A stretch of DNA of 64,000 nt, from assembly GCA_900291925.1 (NCBI GenBank), contig UWYS01000008.1, forward strand, positions 62,001-126,000. The letters are read 5' to 3'. How positions within the stretch are numbered: position 1 is the first letter of the stretch; every line of letters begins with the position of its first letter. Below are positions 19,579-30,800 of this stretch, piece after piece. A program made the translations under genes and the position numbers. This DNA comes from Thecaphora thlaspeos. Taxonomy: Eukaryota; Basidiomycota; Ustilaginomycetes; Urocystidales; Glomosporiaceae. Under the pieces are notes generated by a model, which did not search any database, was not told the DNA's origin, and worked only from the letters and a program-made list of their open reading frames with translations.

Positions 19579-22512
19579 ATGGATGGCTTCGATGCTGCAT
19601 CCCCCGCACAGCCTCCGACGGCAGCCGACCATGGCGGATCGAAGCCGGGACAGCAGCAGCAGCAGCCGTCGGCTCTTCCGTCTTTAGGAGACTCTTCTGG
19701 CCACACCGCCGGTGCCGAGACAGCAGCCACTACCGCCACCCTCGCTACCGATAGCAACGCCGCCACTGTCTCGGAAACGACCGAGACCGCCTTCTCTGCG
19801 GCTCATTCAGTGCACGCTGCGCTCGCGTCTCGCTCGGCCACACCGCCCCAGCTGCACCTGCTCAGCTCGTCCGTCCAGGCGCTCTACAGCAACGATGCAG
19901 CATCGACCTCGAGCTTGGCGCCGGCATCTGTTGTAAATACAACAGCAGAAGTAGCAGCAGCAGCATCCGCTCCGCCCTCTTCCCCTTCCTCTTCTCCTTC
20001 TGCCTCTGGCCTGTCGCGCCAGCAGTTCCACTCACTCATCTCCCAGATCCGACAGGCCGCCGCTCACTTTGCCCAGACCAGTCCGGCTCTCCAGCTGGCC
20101 AGCGGCGACTCGCAGCACCAGGGACCGCCACAGCCATCGCAGCTGCTCCAGCCGCCTCCCTCGGCCCAGTCATCCGCAGCATCCAACGCCGTCAGGCGCT
20201 ACGTCTCGCTGCTCGGAGAGACCTCAAAGCACATCGCAGAACTCCGCCACTCGATCGACTCATTCTCGCCCCGACACACCGCACAGCCACCGTCGCCTGT
20301 CCAGGCTCACATCGCAGCGGCCACCGCACCCAGCCTTGCACACCTCCGCTCGCTGTCCTCCAGACGACCCGCACACGATCCTGCCGCCGCAATCGAGGCG
20401 CTTGACGCCCTCTGCGCCGTGCTTGACTCTCACGCCCGCGCACTTGGCCTCGAGACCTTTGCAGAAAAGGCGCAGTCGGACGGATCGTCTCAGACTGCCT
20501 CTGAGCAGACACCCGAGACGCTCATACATACGCTCACCATCGGCGCAAAGATCCTCGTAATCGATGTCGAGCTCGTCCTCCTGCGACGTCAGCACGGCGA
20601 GAGCAACAACAACGGAGGCGGCGGCCCGCTAGCGCCCCTGGTCAAGCTCAAGCTGTCCTATGCGAACGAATCGTCGGACCACACTGCAGCAGAAGCCGGC
20701 GCATCGCCAACGCGCGATCCTTCGCTGGCTGTGCTCCTGCAAAGAGACGTCCAAATAGCGGCAGACCTCGTCTTCCAGGGTCAGCAGAAGAGGCGAGGAG
20801 CACGGGCTCCGCAGCATGTCGATCGCGTCGCCGACTGCTTTGCACGCCTCGGCGCCAACCTCGAAGCTTTGGTCAACCTCGACGAGGTGGCGGCCAAGGT
20901 CCACGAGGCCAACCTCGGGTGCGAGTTCGACGTGTTCGATTCCATGCAGCGACTCAGCACGCAAGTCCAGAAGGTGGCCAGCGCAGAGAGGCGCGATGCC
21001 GCCGCCGCCGTTTCGGGCGAGACCGCTTCCGCGGACCGGCTGCTGCTCGAGCGCGGCCACGGCATCGCCTCTGTCCACCAAGACCGCCCTTTCCTTCAGG
21101 TGACATACGCGCGCGACGAAGTCGGTCAGGCTGACTACCGCCTCAATCTCGTCGTCAAGCCGCTCAATATCTCCGCTGCTGCTTCTGGCCCAAGTTCGTC
21201 GTCAGCACGTGGAGCAGGCAGCTGCTCTTGGACGCTGGGCGGCGGGGCCACCGCCTCTGCTGCTGCAACATTCGCCGAGGTACAGAGGGAGGACGACCCC
21301 GCCTTGACGCTGGGCCATCTGGCTTCGATGGACTCGGGTCCGATGCCGCTACGCTTCGTCGCACAGCTCGACCCTCCGGTCGTCGTCATGCGCGCCACGG
21401 CGGCCAAGCTTGCCATGATCTGCGGGCTGCCCTACACCGGCAAGGGGGCACCGTCTCTGAGCGGGACAGGGTCCCAGGTCCCGATGCCTGACGCAGGCGC
21501 CATTTGGTTCGAGGACGTGCTTGCGTCCGTCTGGGTCCAGCGGCCGGCCGCCTCTTCCCCGTCGTCGGACTACCGAGCGAGGAGCTCTTTTATCCTCGCC
21601 AGAACGGCAGACAGCTCGCGTGACCCGGCCTCGCAAGGCCTGATCGTCGATGCGCTGCCCTTTTTCAGCGGATCTCACAACGCCGAGACTCCGGGCGCAG
21701 ATGCCATGGACGTCGACCAGGGCTCGTCAACATCTTCTGCGACGGCAAACAAGACCGTGGCCCGCCTCTTTGCAGCACTCGAGACGTTGCGCGACGAAGT
21801 CAGATCGACAGAACTGGCACGCTCGGCCGTGGCGAGCACGCTGGGGAATGCAAATTCGAAGCTTGACGTCTCGTCTTCGTCCAGCGCGGCGCCGACGCAG
21901 GAGGACCTGCTGCTCGACGAGCCCGTCCATGACGCCGCAACGGCCTCGACGCCCGCAACGACGATTCCCGTCGTGATCAGCTGGCGAAGCGCCGGCAACA
22001 ACGGCGTCGAAGCATCAGCAACGGTGCCAGACACGTTGGATGCGTTCTCGCGGATGCTACTGATGGATCTCGGCTTCAACGTCGATTTGAAGGGCGCGAA
22101 GGCTACCGCAACGCAACGCCCACGCCTCGATGTCCGCGTCTGCATCAGCCCCGTCCCCTCGACAAACACCGACTGGACGGTCGAGGTTAACGCGAAGCTG
22201 CACGACGGCGACGAGGAGGCGCCGTCGCCACCGTCCAAGAAGCTGGCGGTCAACGATCCCGAAGCACAGCAGATGGCGGAGCTGCTGTCGCGACGTGCCC
22301 CTTCTCGTTTTAACAACTCTTCCTCGTCTCCGTCTCCGCCGCGCAAACCGATGAGCGGGCTGGAAGCGCTCGACAGGATCGTGGTGTTGGCGGTCGAGTG
22401 GTCCGAGGCGCAGTTTGGCGTCCAGGCAGACATCCCGGACCCTTCGGGGGCATCCAATAACGCGGACGTATTCGACCCGCTGACCTACGAGGAGAAGAAC
22501 GTCCACGCGTGA
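19579..22512 (+). CDS. Mediator subunit 1 (Med1)-like protein; reads in frame into TRM9
   Basis: 977-codon open frame. The N-terminal about 180 residues are Ser/Thr/Ala/Gln-rich. The ordered region holds helical blocks (RRYVSLLGETSKHIAELRHS, LIHTLTIGAKILVIDVELVL), a block LLLERGHGIASVHQDRP and PLRFVAQLDPPVVVMRAT, which resemble fungal Mediator subunit 1, a middle-module component linking regulators to RNA polymerase II. This is pattern memory, so the name is provisional. There is no stop before the TRM9 start: the frame ends TYEEKNVHA and its TGA (22510-22512) lies inside a consensus 5' splice site (GC|GTGAGT). Splicing at 22508/22750 continues the same frame into TRM9, giving a predicted 1,316-residue fusion; retaining the intron stops the protein here. 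Confidence 0.6.
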   Translation: MDGFDAASPAQPPTAADHGGSKPGQQQQQPSALPSLGDSSGHTAGAETAATTATLATDSNAATVSETTETAFSAAHSVHAALASRSATPPQLHLLSSSVQALYSNDAASTSSLAPASVVNTTAEVAAAASAPPSSPSSSPSASGLSRQQFHSLISQIRQAAAHFAQTSPALQLASGDSQHQGPPQPSQLLQPPPSAQSSAASNAVRRYVSLLGETSKHIAELRHSIDSFSPRHTAQPPSPVQAHIAAATAPSLAHLRSLSSRRPAHDPAAAIEALDALCAVLDSHARALGLETFAEKAQSDGSSQTASEQTPETLIHTLTIGAKILVIDVELVLLRRQHGESNNNGGGGPLAPLVKLKLSYANESSDHTAAEAGASPTRDPSLAVLLQRDVQIAADLVFQGQQKRRGARAPQHVDRVADCFARLGANLEALVNLDEVAAKVHEANLGCEFDVFDSMQRLSTQVQKVASAERRDAAAAVSGETASADRLLLERGHGIASVHQDRPFLQVTYARDEVGQADYRLNLVVKPLNISAAASGPSSSSARGAGSCSWTLGGGATASAAATFAEVQREDDPALTLGHLASMDSGPMPLRFVAQLDPPVVVMRATAAKLAMICGLPYTGKGAPSLSGTGSQVPMPDAGAIWFEDVLASVWVQRPAASSPSSDYRARSSFILARTADSSRDPASQGLIVDALPFFSGSHNAETPGADAMDVDQGSSTSSATANKTVARLFAALETLRDEVRSTELARSAVASTLGNANSKLDVSSSSSAAPTQEDLLLDEPVHDAATASTPATTIPVVISWRSAGNNGVEASATVPDTLDAFSRMLLMDLGFNVDLKGAKATATQRPRLDVRVCISPVPSTNTDWTVEVNAKLHDGDEEAPSPPSKKLAVNDPEAQQMAELLSRRAPSRFNNSSSSPSPPRKPMSGLEALDRIVVLAVEWSEAQFGVQADIPDPSGASNNADVFDPLTYEEKNVHA

Positions 22513-24088
22513 GTACGAAGCGTCGATCGACTGGAGCCCATTGCGGCGGTGGCCTTACGCGGCACAAAAGGTCGAAAGGCAATTCGACGCCGCCCAAACC
22601 CCTTGTTTCCTCTGACTTCGTGTAGCCTCGCCCGCTCGCTGTCCTCCGTCCGTCGCTGCTGCGAATAGCAAGCTGATACCTCGTTTCATCTACGATGCTC
22701 TGTGTGCCGCTTCTGCTGTGTGCCATTCCGACTTGCTCGACACTTTTAGGGTCTACGAGACAATTGCCCCGCACTTTTCCAGCACGCGGTACAAGGTGAG
22801 TCCCCGCCTTCCCCCTTCCCTCTGTCTGCCCATCCTCGTCATCCTCCCACTCACACCTTACCTTCCCTCTGTACCTCCCTGGGCGCAGCCATGGCCTCTG
22901 ATCCCTCTCTTCCTCGCAACACTTCCTCCCGGCTCCCTCGGCGCTGACCTGGGATGCGGAAATGGAAAATACCTCCCACTTCGATCCATCCTCTCGCCTC
23001 TCCCCTCGTCATCCACCGAAGCGATGAAGCAAAAGCACAGTCTGCTCACGATCGGAATCGACCGATCCTCGAACCTCCTCGGATTAGCACGGACAAACTT
23101 TGGACTGAACGAAGATTCTACGTCGGGAGGGGAGACGAGGGTCAATGAAGTGGCAATTGGAGACGCTATGACGTCTGGATTGCGGAGTGGGATCTTCGTA
23201 AGTCGTCACGTGTTCCTCCTATCCACTCGGTGTCGTTGGCGTTACTTTGAATCGTGTCGTGATACTGTCTGACCCTCCCTGCCCTTAATTGACGATGCAG
23301 GACTACGCAATAAGCATAGCAACGATCCACCACTTCTCCACCCTCGCACGACGCATCCAGACCGTACAAGAACTGATCAGACTTGTCAGACCTCGTTCCC
23401 TCTCCTCTCCCTCCTCCCCCTCCTCTCCTTCTCCCCCTCTTTCGTCTGACGGCGAAGATAGATTGAAAGGGGGTAACGGTCATGGAAGATTCATGATCTT
23501 CGCCTGGGCACTGGAGCAAAAGGACGAAGGAAAGAGACAATTCGAAGCTCTTGACGAACGCGAGAAAGGCGAAAGGGTCGTCAAGGACAGTGGATTGAAA
23601 GGGGGTGTCGTGGAACAGGATCTGTTGGTTCCTTGGGTCTTGACGCAGCCCAAGGCGAAAAAGGACAAGGGTAGGAAGGCGGGTAGGAAGGTGGAAGAGA
23701 GTCTCGAGAAACTCGACATCAGCTCTAAATCCAACGCAACGACGACGACGACAACAACGGAGGAAGCACCAGTCTATCAACGATGTAAGTCTCCCCATTT
23801 TCTCCATCTCCTTCTCCCACTCGCAAGCCAAAGGTCCATCTCCATACCATCTTGCTAACCATCTCCTCCCGCTCCCTTCTCATCCTCCACCGACCGACTG
23901 GGTCAGACTACCACGTCTTCAAGAGCGGCGAATTGGAATCTCTCGTCTCCTCCGCCTCTCAATCTATGGTGGCGTCGCACCGTCGATCCCCGTCCGGCCG
24001 CCTGGAACGCGTTCAGGTCATCTGCGAAGTGAGCGGCTGGGAGAGGGGGAATTGGTGGGGCGTTTGGAGGGTAGAGTGGCTTGACTAG
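22350..24088 (+). CDS. TRM9: tRNA wobble-uridine carboxymethyl methyltransferase Trm9
   Basis: SAM-dependent methyltransferase that forms mcm5U at wobble position 34 of tRNAs, acting with Trm112. Exons: ...-22508, 22750-22795, 22889-23197, 23301-23784, 23907-24088, all in phase. The diagnostic N-terminus YEEKNVHA|VYETIAPHF, SSTRYK|PWPLIPLF spans the first two junctions. Then GADLGCGNGKYLPL (SAM motif I), IGIDRSSNLLGLAR (motif II), DYAISIATIHHFST (motif IV) and LLVPWVL with the C-terminal YHVFKSGELESLV. The unspliced frame before VYET has no ATG, so the start must come through the upstream exon, which belongs to the Med1-like frame. The nearest in-frame ATG is at 22350 (MSGLEALD), leaving an about 47-residue extension; a Med1-Trm9 fusion is the alternative. 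The start is unresolved; the enzyme identity is strong. Confidence 0.88.
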
Positions 24089-24160
24089 GTTTTCGACCAA
24101 AAGAGAGAGAGGATCTCCCCCGATAGGTGAGATACATCCACCCACGGAACGCTTGGCCTA

Positions 24161-27086
24161 TTAGGACTCATACTCGCCCCTTCCTTCATTACGGCGGTAC
24201 CCCTGCTGCTCATCACCACGTTCTCCTCCCTGTCTGCGTCCGTAAGAGCCCTCTTCGTCGTCATCTCGTCCGAACGACGAGACCGTCTCTTGACGACCTC
24301 TTCCTGCGTATCCTCGACCCTCTCCTCCGAACTGACCACGTCGTTCTTCCTCCTCTTCCTCCTCACCTCGTCCAAACTGGTTTTGTCGTTCCTCTCCCGC
24401 ACCTCCGTATCCTCCCTGTCGACCTCCACCGCCGTACTTTTGACGTCGTTCAAAGTCGTCCTCGTTTCGTCCGGCGTATCCACCTCCACCTCCGCCGCCG
24501 CCGAACGACTGCTGCTGCGGACGACCGTATCCCTGTCCACGGCGTTCCTCTTCATCGTTACCGTTGTCCCGACCGAACGATGACTGGCCGTACTGCCGTC
24601 GTTCCTCGTCCTCCTGTCGACCAAAGTTGCCCCCGAATCGACCTTCATCTTCGTTGTCGTGACGACGTCCACCGCCAAAGCGGTTGCTTTCCTGATGTTC
24701 GTCGTCGCGTCGTCCTCCACCCCCGTACTGGTCGTCGTTTCGTCCACCGTAGTCACCGCCGTACTGGCCCTGCTGCTGCTCGTGTCGGCCGCCACCGTAC
24801 TGCTGCTGGCCGTACTCGTACTGCTGCTCCTGTCGGCCAAACGTCTGCTGACCGCCACTCTGGCCGTATCTGTTGTTGCTGTTGTCGTCGTCGTCGTTGT
24901 CGTCGTCGTTGTCGTTGCGGCCGCTGCTGCTCTGGCCATAGTGCTGCTGCTGGTTCTTGTTGCCGTACGACTGCTGCTGGTTGTGCTGTTGGTTGTTGCT
25001 GCCGTACGACTGCTGCTGCTGACCGTCGCCCTGGCTCTTCTTATCGTCGTCCTTCAGGCTGAGCGATCCCAGCACGCCCGCCACGACGTTGGCGCCAGGC
25101 GCGTCGACCAGCACGCCTCCGGGCTTGACGAGGCCGGCCAGGCCCTGGCTGGCAGCCGAGTACTTGTTGAGGTTGGCGTTGGCGGCAGCGATCGTATTGC
25201 CGCCCGAGATGCCGTCGGTGTTGTTGCGGTGGTGCAGGACGGCCTCCTTTTCGAGTCGGCGCAGCACCTCGTCCTTTTCGCGACCGTGCGAGTTGATCCA
25301 GGTATCGACGAAGCGGATCATCTCGTCCTGCACCGCGTTGGGGCGCTCGACAAAGTCAGGGTGGTGGAGCACCGTAACGGCGCTCTCGGCCACCTGGCGC
25401 GGGTCGATGCCTTCATTATCCCACGCCTCGACCACCTGCTGGACCGTGTGGCGGACAATGATCTGGGCCAGCCGGCCGGCGGGCGCATTGAGGATATTGT
25501 TGAAGTGGTCCTTTGCCAGCATGCTGTGCGTCGGGTCGCTCGCGTTCTCGTCGTTGAAGACGATCGTCTGATCGTGATTGTCGACGACGGCGGCGCTCGC
25601 CTCGAACAGCGTGTCGGTCACCGCCTTGAAGATGGGCGACATGACGGGCTCGAGCGTGGAGAAAACAAAGACCGAGAGGTTGTTGCTCACCTCGCCCAGC
25701 AGCTCGTCGAGCCCGGGAATGCGGTCAATGATCCCCGAGATGGTGCGCGAGATGTCGTCGTGGACGGTAAGCACCTCCATGAGGAAGGCGTGCACCTCGT
25801 CCTCGGTGACGTCGGTCGGGTTCATCTCCTGGGCGCGATGGCGCAGCTCCTCGAGGCGGTCGACCTGCTGGTCCGGGTGCTGACGCGTCTCGCTGTTGCG
25901 GCCCGCCGAGGCCTTGTCGCGGTCGTCGTCTTTGTTGAGGATGAGCTTGAGAACGGTGCGCAGCGCGCCGCCGTCCTTGCCCTTGTTGTCGTCAAACTTG
26001 GCGCTGACGTCGTGGGTGCTGCTCTGCGAGAGCTTGTCGTCGGCGGTGCCAAGCATCGAGTGCATAAAGTCGGCGCCGCCAAAGCTGCCCGTAACGATGG
26101 GTGCCACCTCTCGGCCCGAGGGGGCGCGGATGCGGACGCGGTCGCCGACGTGAAGAAAGACGCGATCGTAGCCGAGCTTCTGGAGGGCCACCTCGATAAA
26201 GTTGCTGTGGGCGGCAAAGTCCTCGAGGGTGTGGAGGGCGGTGCCAAGGAGGCGGAGCGACTCCCACTCGTCGTGCTCGTTGTGCTTGCCGCTGCGTCCG
26301 AGCTCAATGGCGCGCACTAGATTGTCCTTGATGAAGCGAGCGCTGGTGTCAAAGTCGCGCCCCTCGGTGGCGATGTACTGCTTCATGCCGGTGCGCTCGT
26401 CGATGTCGAGCTCGCGCGGGTTGAGCGGGCCGCGAAGCTTGGGGTAGTTTGCGACCTCGCGCGGGTCGCTGCCCTTGTCGTCCGGGTAGCCGGTGGGGTT
26501 GTCGATGTGCTCGACGGTGAGGTAGTTGCCGAGACGCTCCGGCGTCACCTCGAACTCGCGCGTGGCGAAGCCGAACTCGAGGAAGCCGAGGACGGCCACG
26601 ACGTTGACGATGCGCTGGGCAGGGAGGAGCTTGAGGCTGCGGGAGGTAGAAGTAGGAGAGGAGGGAGGATGGGCGGCGGAATAATCGTGGTGATTGTATG
26701 CTGGTCAGCGGAGGGTCGATCGAAAGATGTAGTGTGTGTGGGCGGCTGGCCTTTGCTTCTGATTGCACTCACGCGGCGACATCGACGGCCTGGCTAAGAT
26801 CCCTGAGCCAGTTACCAAAGTAGACACGGGCTACATCGTCCTTTGTGAACTTCTTGCCGCTCTTTTTGGCACCGCTGAAGATTGCGCCGATGATGCCCGC
26901 TGCGCCAGCGCCGGCCGAGGTCTTGACGAGCTCTGTGAGGACTCCCTCGACGTCGCCGTGGAGGAAGTTGCGGCCAAAAAGGCCCGATGCCTCCGAGACC
27001 TGGCCCGAGCCAAAGGCGGCGGCAGGCGATGCCGAGATGACGAGGACGGTGACGACGAGGGGCAGGAGGAGGGCGTAGGACGGCAT
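24161..27086 (-). CDS. Het-C domain protein, secreted, with Gly/Gln-rich tail
   Basis: Member of the Het-C family, named for the Neurospora vegetative-incompatibility protein; molecular activity is not well defined. Exons 27086-26773 and 26636-24161 (929 aa); the junction gives VDVA|ALKLLPAQ. The N-terminus MPSYALLLPLVVTVLVISA is a signal peptide with likely cleavage after about residue 24. Family motifs: DVARVYFGNWLRDLSQAVDV, LGFLEFGFATREFEVTPERL, EHIDNPTGYPDD, LGTALHTLEDFAAHSNFIEV. From about residue 610 the protein becomes a Gly/Gln/Asn/Arg/Asp-rich low-complexity tail ending EGRGEYES, as is common in the family. The 3' end lies 72 bp from the convergent TRM9 stop. Whether it takes part in self/non-self recognition here is unknown. 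Confidence 0.9.
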
Positions 27087-27869
27087 AGTGGTGTGCCTGG
27101 ACGGTGCGGATGTGTGTATGTGTGCGTGCTTCGTATGTGTCTGTCTGTGTGTGTATACCGAGGGAGGTGGGGAAGAAAGGGAATGTGGTGGGTGGGTGAT
27201 GAGGGTAATGGGGGTGATGAGGGTGGTGGCGGTCGGGAGGAAAGGTGCGGTTGGGCGAGGGGCTAGAACACTGTGGCCGCGGGCGAGGAGGGCACTCTTG
27301 ACTGCGCACACACGACATCCCCTTCAGCCCTCGTGCCTGGCTCGGCGCTTCCGACGTTGGCGTCATCGGATGGAGCGCCTGGCTCTGCATGACCACGACG
27401 AGGTCCGTGCAGGGCCAAGGGGCGGTGCCGCCAAGACTTTCAAGCAGTTTAAATTTACATACAGATTTGTAATTAGATGGCCGCGACTTTTCGACCGGCT
27501 TGTTGCTGTGAAAAGTGTGAGACCAACACCAAGACAAAGTGCCGCCTCTCGGTATTAAATTACACTACGCCAACGGACACTGCTACAGTCACCCAGCCCG
27601 GCCGGGCTCGCCCCCTCAGCCTCGCTCGCTCGCTCGCTCACACATCCGTCCGCAAGTGCCCAGGCTCTGCTGCGTCACCACAAGATACGCTGAGGCAGTC
27701 AGCCGTCGTGCGTCGCCTCTCGCCTTGGGCACTTCTCCCTATTGCGATGCCCCCAGAGCGATCCTTTGCCAGCAAATCCGCTCTAGCGCACAAGACGACT
27801 CAGACTCCTGCGTGTCCCCTGTTCCATTCTCCATCATCCACCCCCTCCTCTTTCTACACAGACCGCACC
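27087..27869. other. Het-C promoter side and regulator 3' region
   Basis: 783 bp upstream of the Het-C gene and downstream of the Zn2Cys6 gene (same strand). Has GT-rich microsatellite-like sequence at about 27109-27155 and a (GCTC)n run near 27624-27638. No supported ORF. Confidence 0.55.
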
Positions 27870-30800
27870 TCACCGCTGGTAGTTGGGGAAGACGCTATCA
27901 AACAGCGTGTCGAAACCGCCGGCACCGGTAGGATTGTGCGTGTTGGCGTGGGCGCGGGTCGGTGCCTGGCCGGGAGCCTGCTCGTGCGGAGCTTGCGCCA
28001 TGCCGGCGTGGCCGTGCGTTGCACCGCCGAGCGCCCATTCGAGAAAGCTGTCGAGCTCCTGCAGGCCCGGTCCGTAGTTGAGCTCGCTCGGGAGGAACGG
28101 CCACTGGTGCTGCGTCAAAGACGAGTGAGGCGGCGCCGCCTGCTGCGGCTGCTGCTGGTGATGGTGCTCTTGCTGGTGCACCGCGCTCGATGGATACGGG
28201 GTCAAAGTGGGGTACTCGACCTCGAACGACGTCCGCTGCTCCTGCTCGTGGTAGGCTTGGTGTTGGTGTTGGTGTTGGTTGTGGTATTGTGGTTGGTATT
28301 GGTAGTCCTGACGATAATGCTGATGCTGATGCTGATGCTGCGAGTGTGCTAGCTGATGGGCCTGGAGCTGCGAGTACGCCTGTTGGGCTGGCGGCGCAGG
28401 CGGCTGGTAATGCGAAGGCGAGTGCGACGACTGCGACATATTGTCGTCGAATCCGTAAGGGGACGCGGTGGAAGCGAGGTGGCCCTGGTTCTGCTGGCCA
28501 TACCCATGCTCGTGGGCGATGGCCGCCTGTGGCCTGGATGACGGCTGAGGTGCGGTCGTCGGGGGACGCTCCAAGGAAGGTCCGCGTCCCTCCACGCCGC
28601 CCCATTCGGCCTCCTCGCCGCCGCCCTCAGCGCCAGCGTCCTGGCGAGGCGGCTGCAGGATGGAAGGCATACGGACCCACAGCGGTTGTGGGACGCGACG
28701 GTGGAGCGTGTCGGCCAACGACCATCGCTGCAGCATCTCTATCATCTGGCGAACGTACTGGGCGGCGATACGACTCGTGCTCAGCAGCTCCATTGGCGCC
28801 TGCTCCGGATTGCTACCGTCCCGTGATCCCCGCTTGCTGTCGGACCCCGCCGGGTAGAGGCAGTTCCGGTCGAGCGCGGCGAGCCGCTCCGCCGCCTGCA
28901 TCATCAGGATCACTTGCGTGTCGGTCGTGTCGAGCAGCGTCGTGTAGGCCATAATGACGCAGGCGGTCCCCTCGACGAACGACTTGCACGCGTCCACCAC
29001 CAAGCCCGACGTGAGGAAGATCGGTATTCCGGTCGCCTCGACGGTCCCCTCGGCATGGGCGGCGCCAAAGTGGAAGTCGCGTGCCTCGCCTAATAGAATG
29101 GGCCGGTCAAACATGACGAAGCTTGCCAACAGCTTGGTCAAGATCACCTGCCGCTCCTTGCCGACCTCAGCGACATGCTGGTTGAACGTGTGGTCCGAGA
29201 CCAGAGACGCGATAAAGTCGTGCGGCGAAAAGGCATACTGGATGCGGCCGTTGTGCATGGCGCAGCTCCCGAAGACGCCGAGCATCGAACTCAGCGCCAG
29301 CGACTCGAAGCGCGACCATGCCTCCGGCAGCGAGCCCAGTCCCTCGGCCGCAAAGGGCGCCATCGCGAGGTGCTTTTCCCTTTCAGTCTGGTCGCTGGTG
29401 CGGTACGAGGCGAAGAAGAGTTCCTTTATGCGGATCTGCATCGCTGTACGGGTGGCCCGATCCTCCCAGCCGCGAGATGATTCTTTGGGCGCAGCCTCGC
29501 CTCCGCCGCCATCGCTTTCTTGCTTCGCTCCCAAACTTGCAGCGTCGCGATGCTCCGCGTCCACCGCATCTCCGAGTCTGTCTCCGTCCCGTGCCGGCGA
29601 CGTGGAGGCCGATCCTGGCGCTCCGGACGGACCACCAGCAACTTGATTGGAACGAGAAGGGGGCGAGGAGACAGGCGGCCGGAATGTTTGGCGATATTCG
29701 AGCTTTCTGCCGTAACTGCTGTTGCTCCCTTTTCCGAGGTCTCTGTTGCTGGTAGTCACGACCAGCGTCTCCTGCATGACCTGGATCGTGTCGTGGAAGT
29801 TTGCCATCTTCTGGATTCGATACGCAAGGATCGTCCTGCCCGCCGCCTTGAGCATCGGTTCGTCCTCGATCGCAGCCCGGCGCAGCGAAGATGAGACCGG
29901 AGCTACGCCGCCACCGCCGCCTCCGGCAGCGGGCATAGGGATTTTGCGGCCAAACTCGTCGTTACCGATCAGCCCTTTGGCCTGCTCCGCCAGCGGGCCG
30001 AGGTCGCGCAAGGGGCGTATGGTGGGTTTGATGAACACGTAATGACCCTCCCACATCCGGAGGCTGAGCCAGAGCGATGCGGCTCCGAGCAGATGGCGCA
30101 GCTCAAGATATCGAGACTCGTCGATGGCAATCAATGCCGCTACCGCCGCCGCAGATGGTTGACCGTCGTGCGTTGGGTCCAAAGGAGTGGACCTCCCGGC
30201 AACGGCCGGCGGGATGGTTCGAGACGACTCTAGCCGATGCGCCGCACGAAGCTCCTCGACAGCCGCTGCATACCGCTCGAGCGACTTGTCGATTCCGAGG
30301 TCGCGGCAGACGTTGAGGGCGACGGCGAGTAGGTTCTCGCCGGCGAGGTCTCCGCCGCGCGAGGCCTGCTCTCGGGCGCTGCCGACGGCCGCCACGCCGA
30401 CCAGCGCCGGCTCGTGGGCGACCAGTAGCTCGAGGGCGATGGCCGTCTGGATCGTCCGCGGCGTCGAGACGAGAATGTGGGTGCCGAGCCGGTCGATCGA
30501 GGCCGACAACCTCCGCGGGAGGTCCATTGACAGCGGCTTTTGATGTCGGACCGCCAGCAGGGCCAGTGTGGCAAGCAACAGCGATGTCGACTTGTTCGCG
30601 CTTCGGGTGTGGTCAAGGTAGGTGCTCGTCAGCGAGGGCAGGTGCGGATGCCAGGCGATATAGGGCCGTAACCTGATCGAGGTTCAAAGGCGAGAGAGAG
30701 GCCACCGGATCCAGGCGTTGCGAGGAAGGAATCGCGTGGACAGAGAAAGGATAGCCAGGTAAGCAGTTAAAGAACGGAACGAGTGAAGAACAGGATCAGT

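Noticed and set aside
24659..26320. 553-codon + strand ORF opposite the Het-C gene
   Set aside because: Shadow of the Het-C coding strand; Val/Leu/Ala-rich pseudo-sequence arising from the Gln/Gly-rich tail read backwards.
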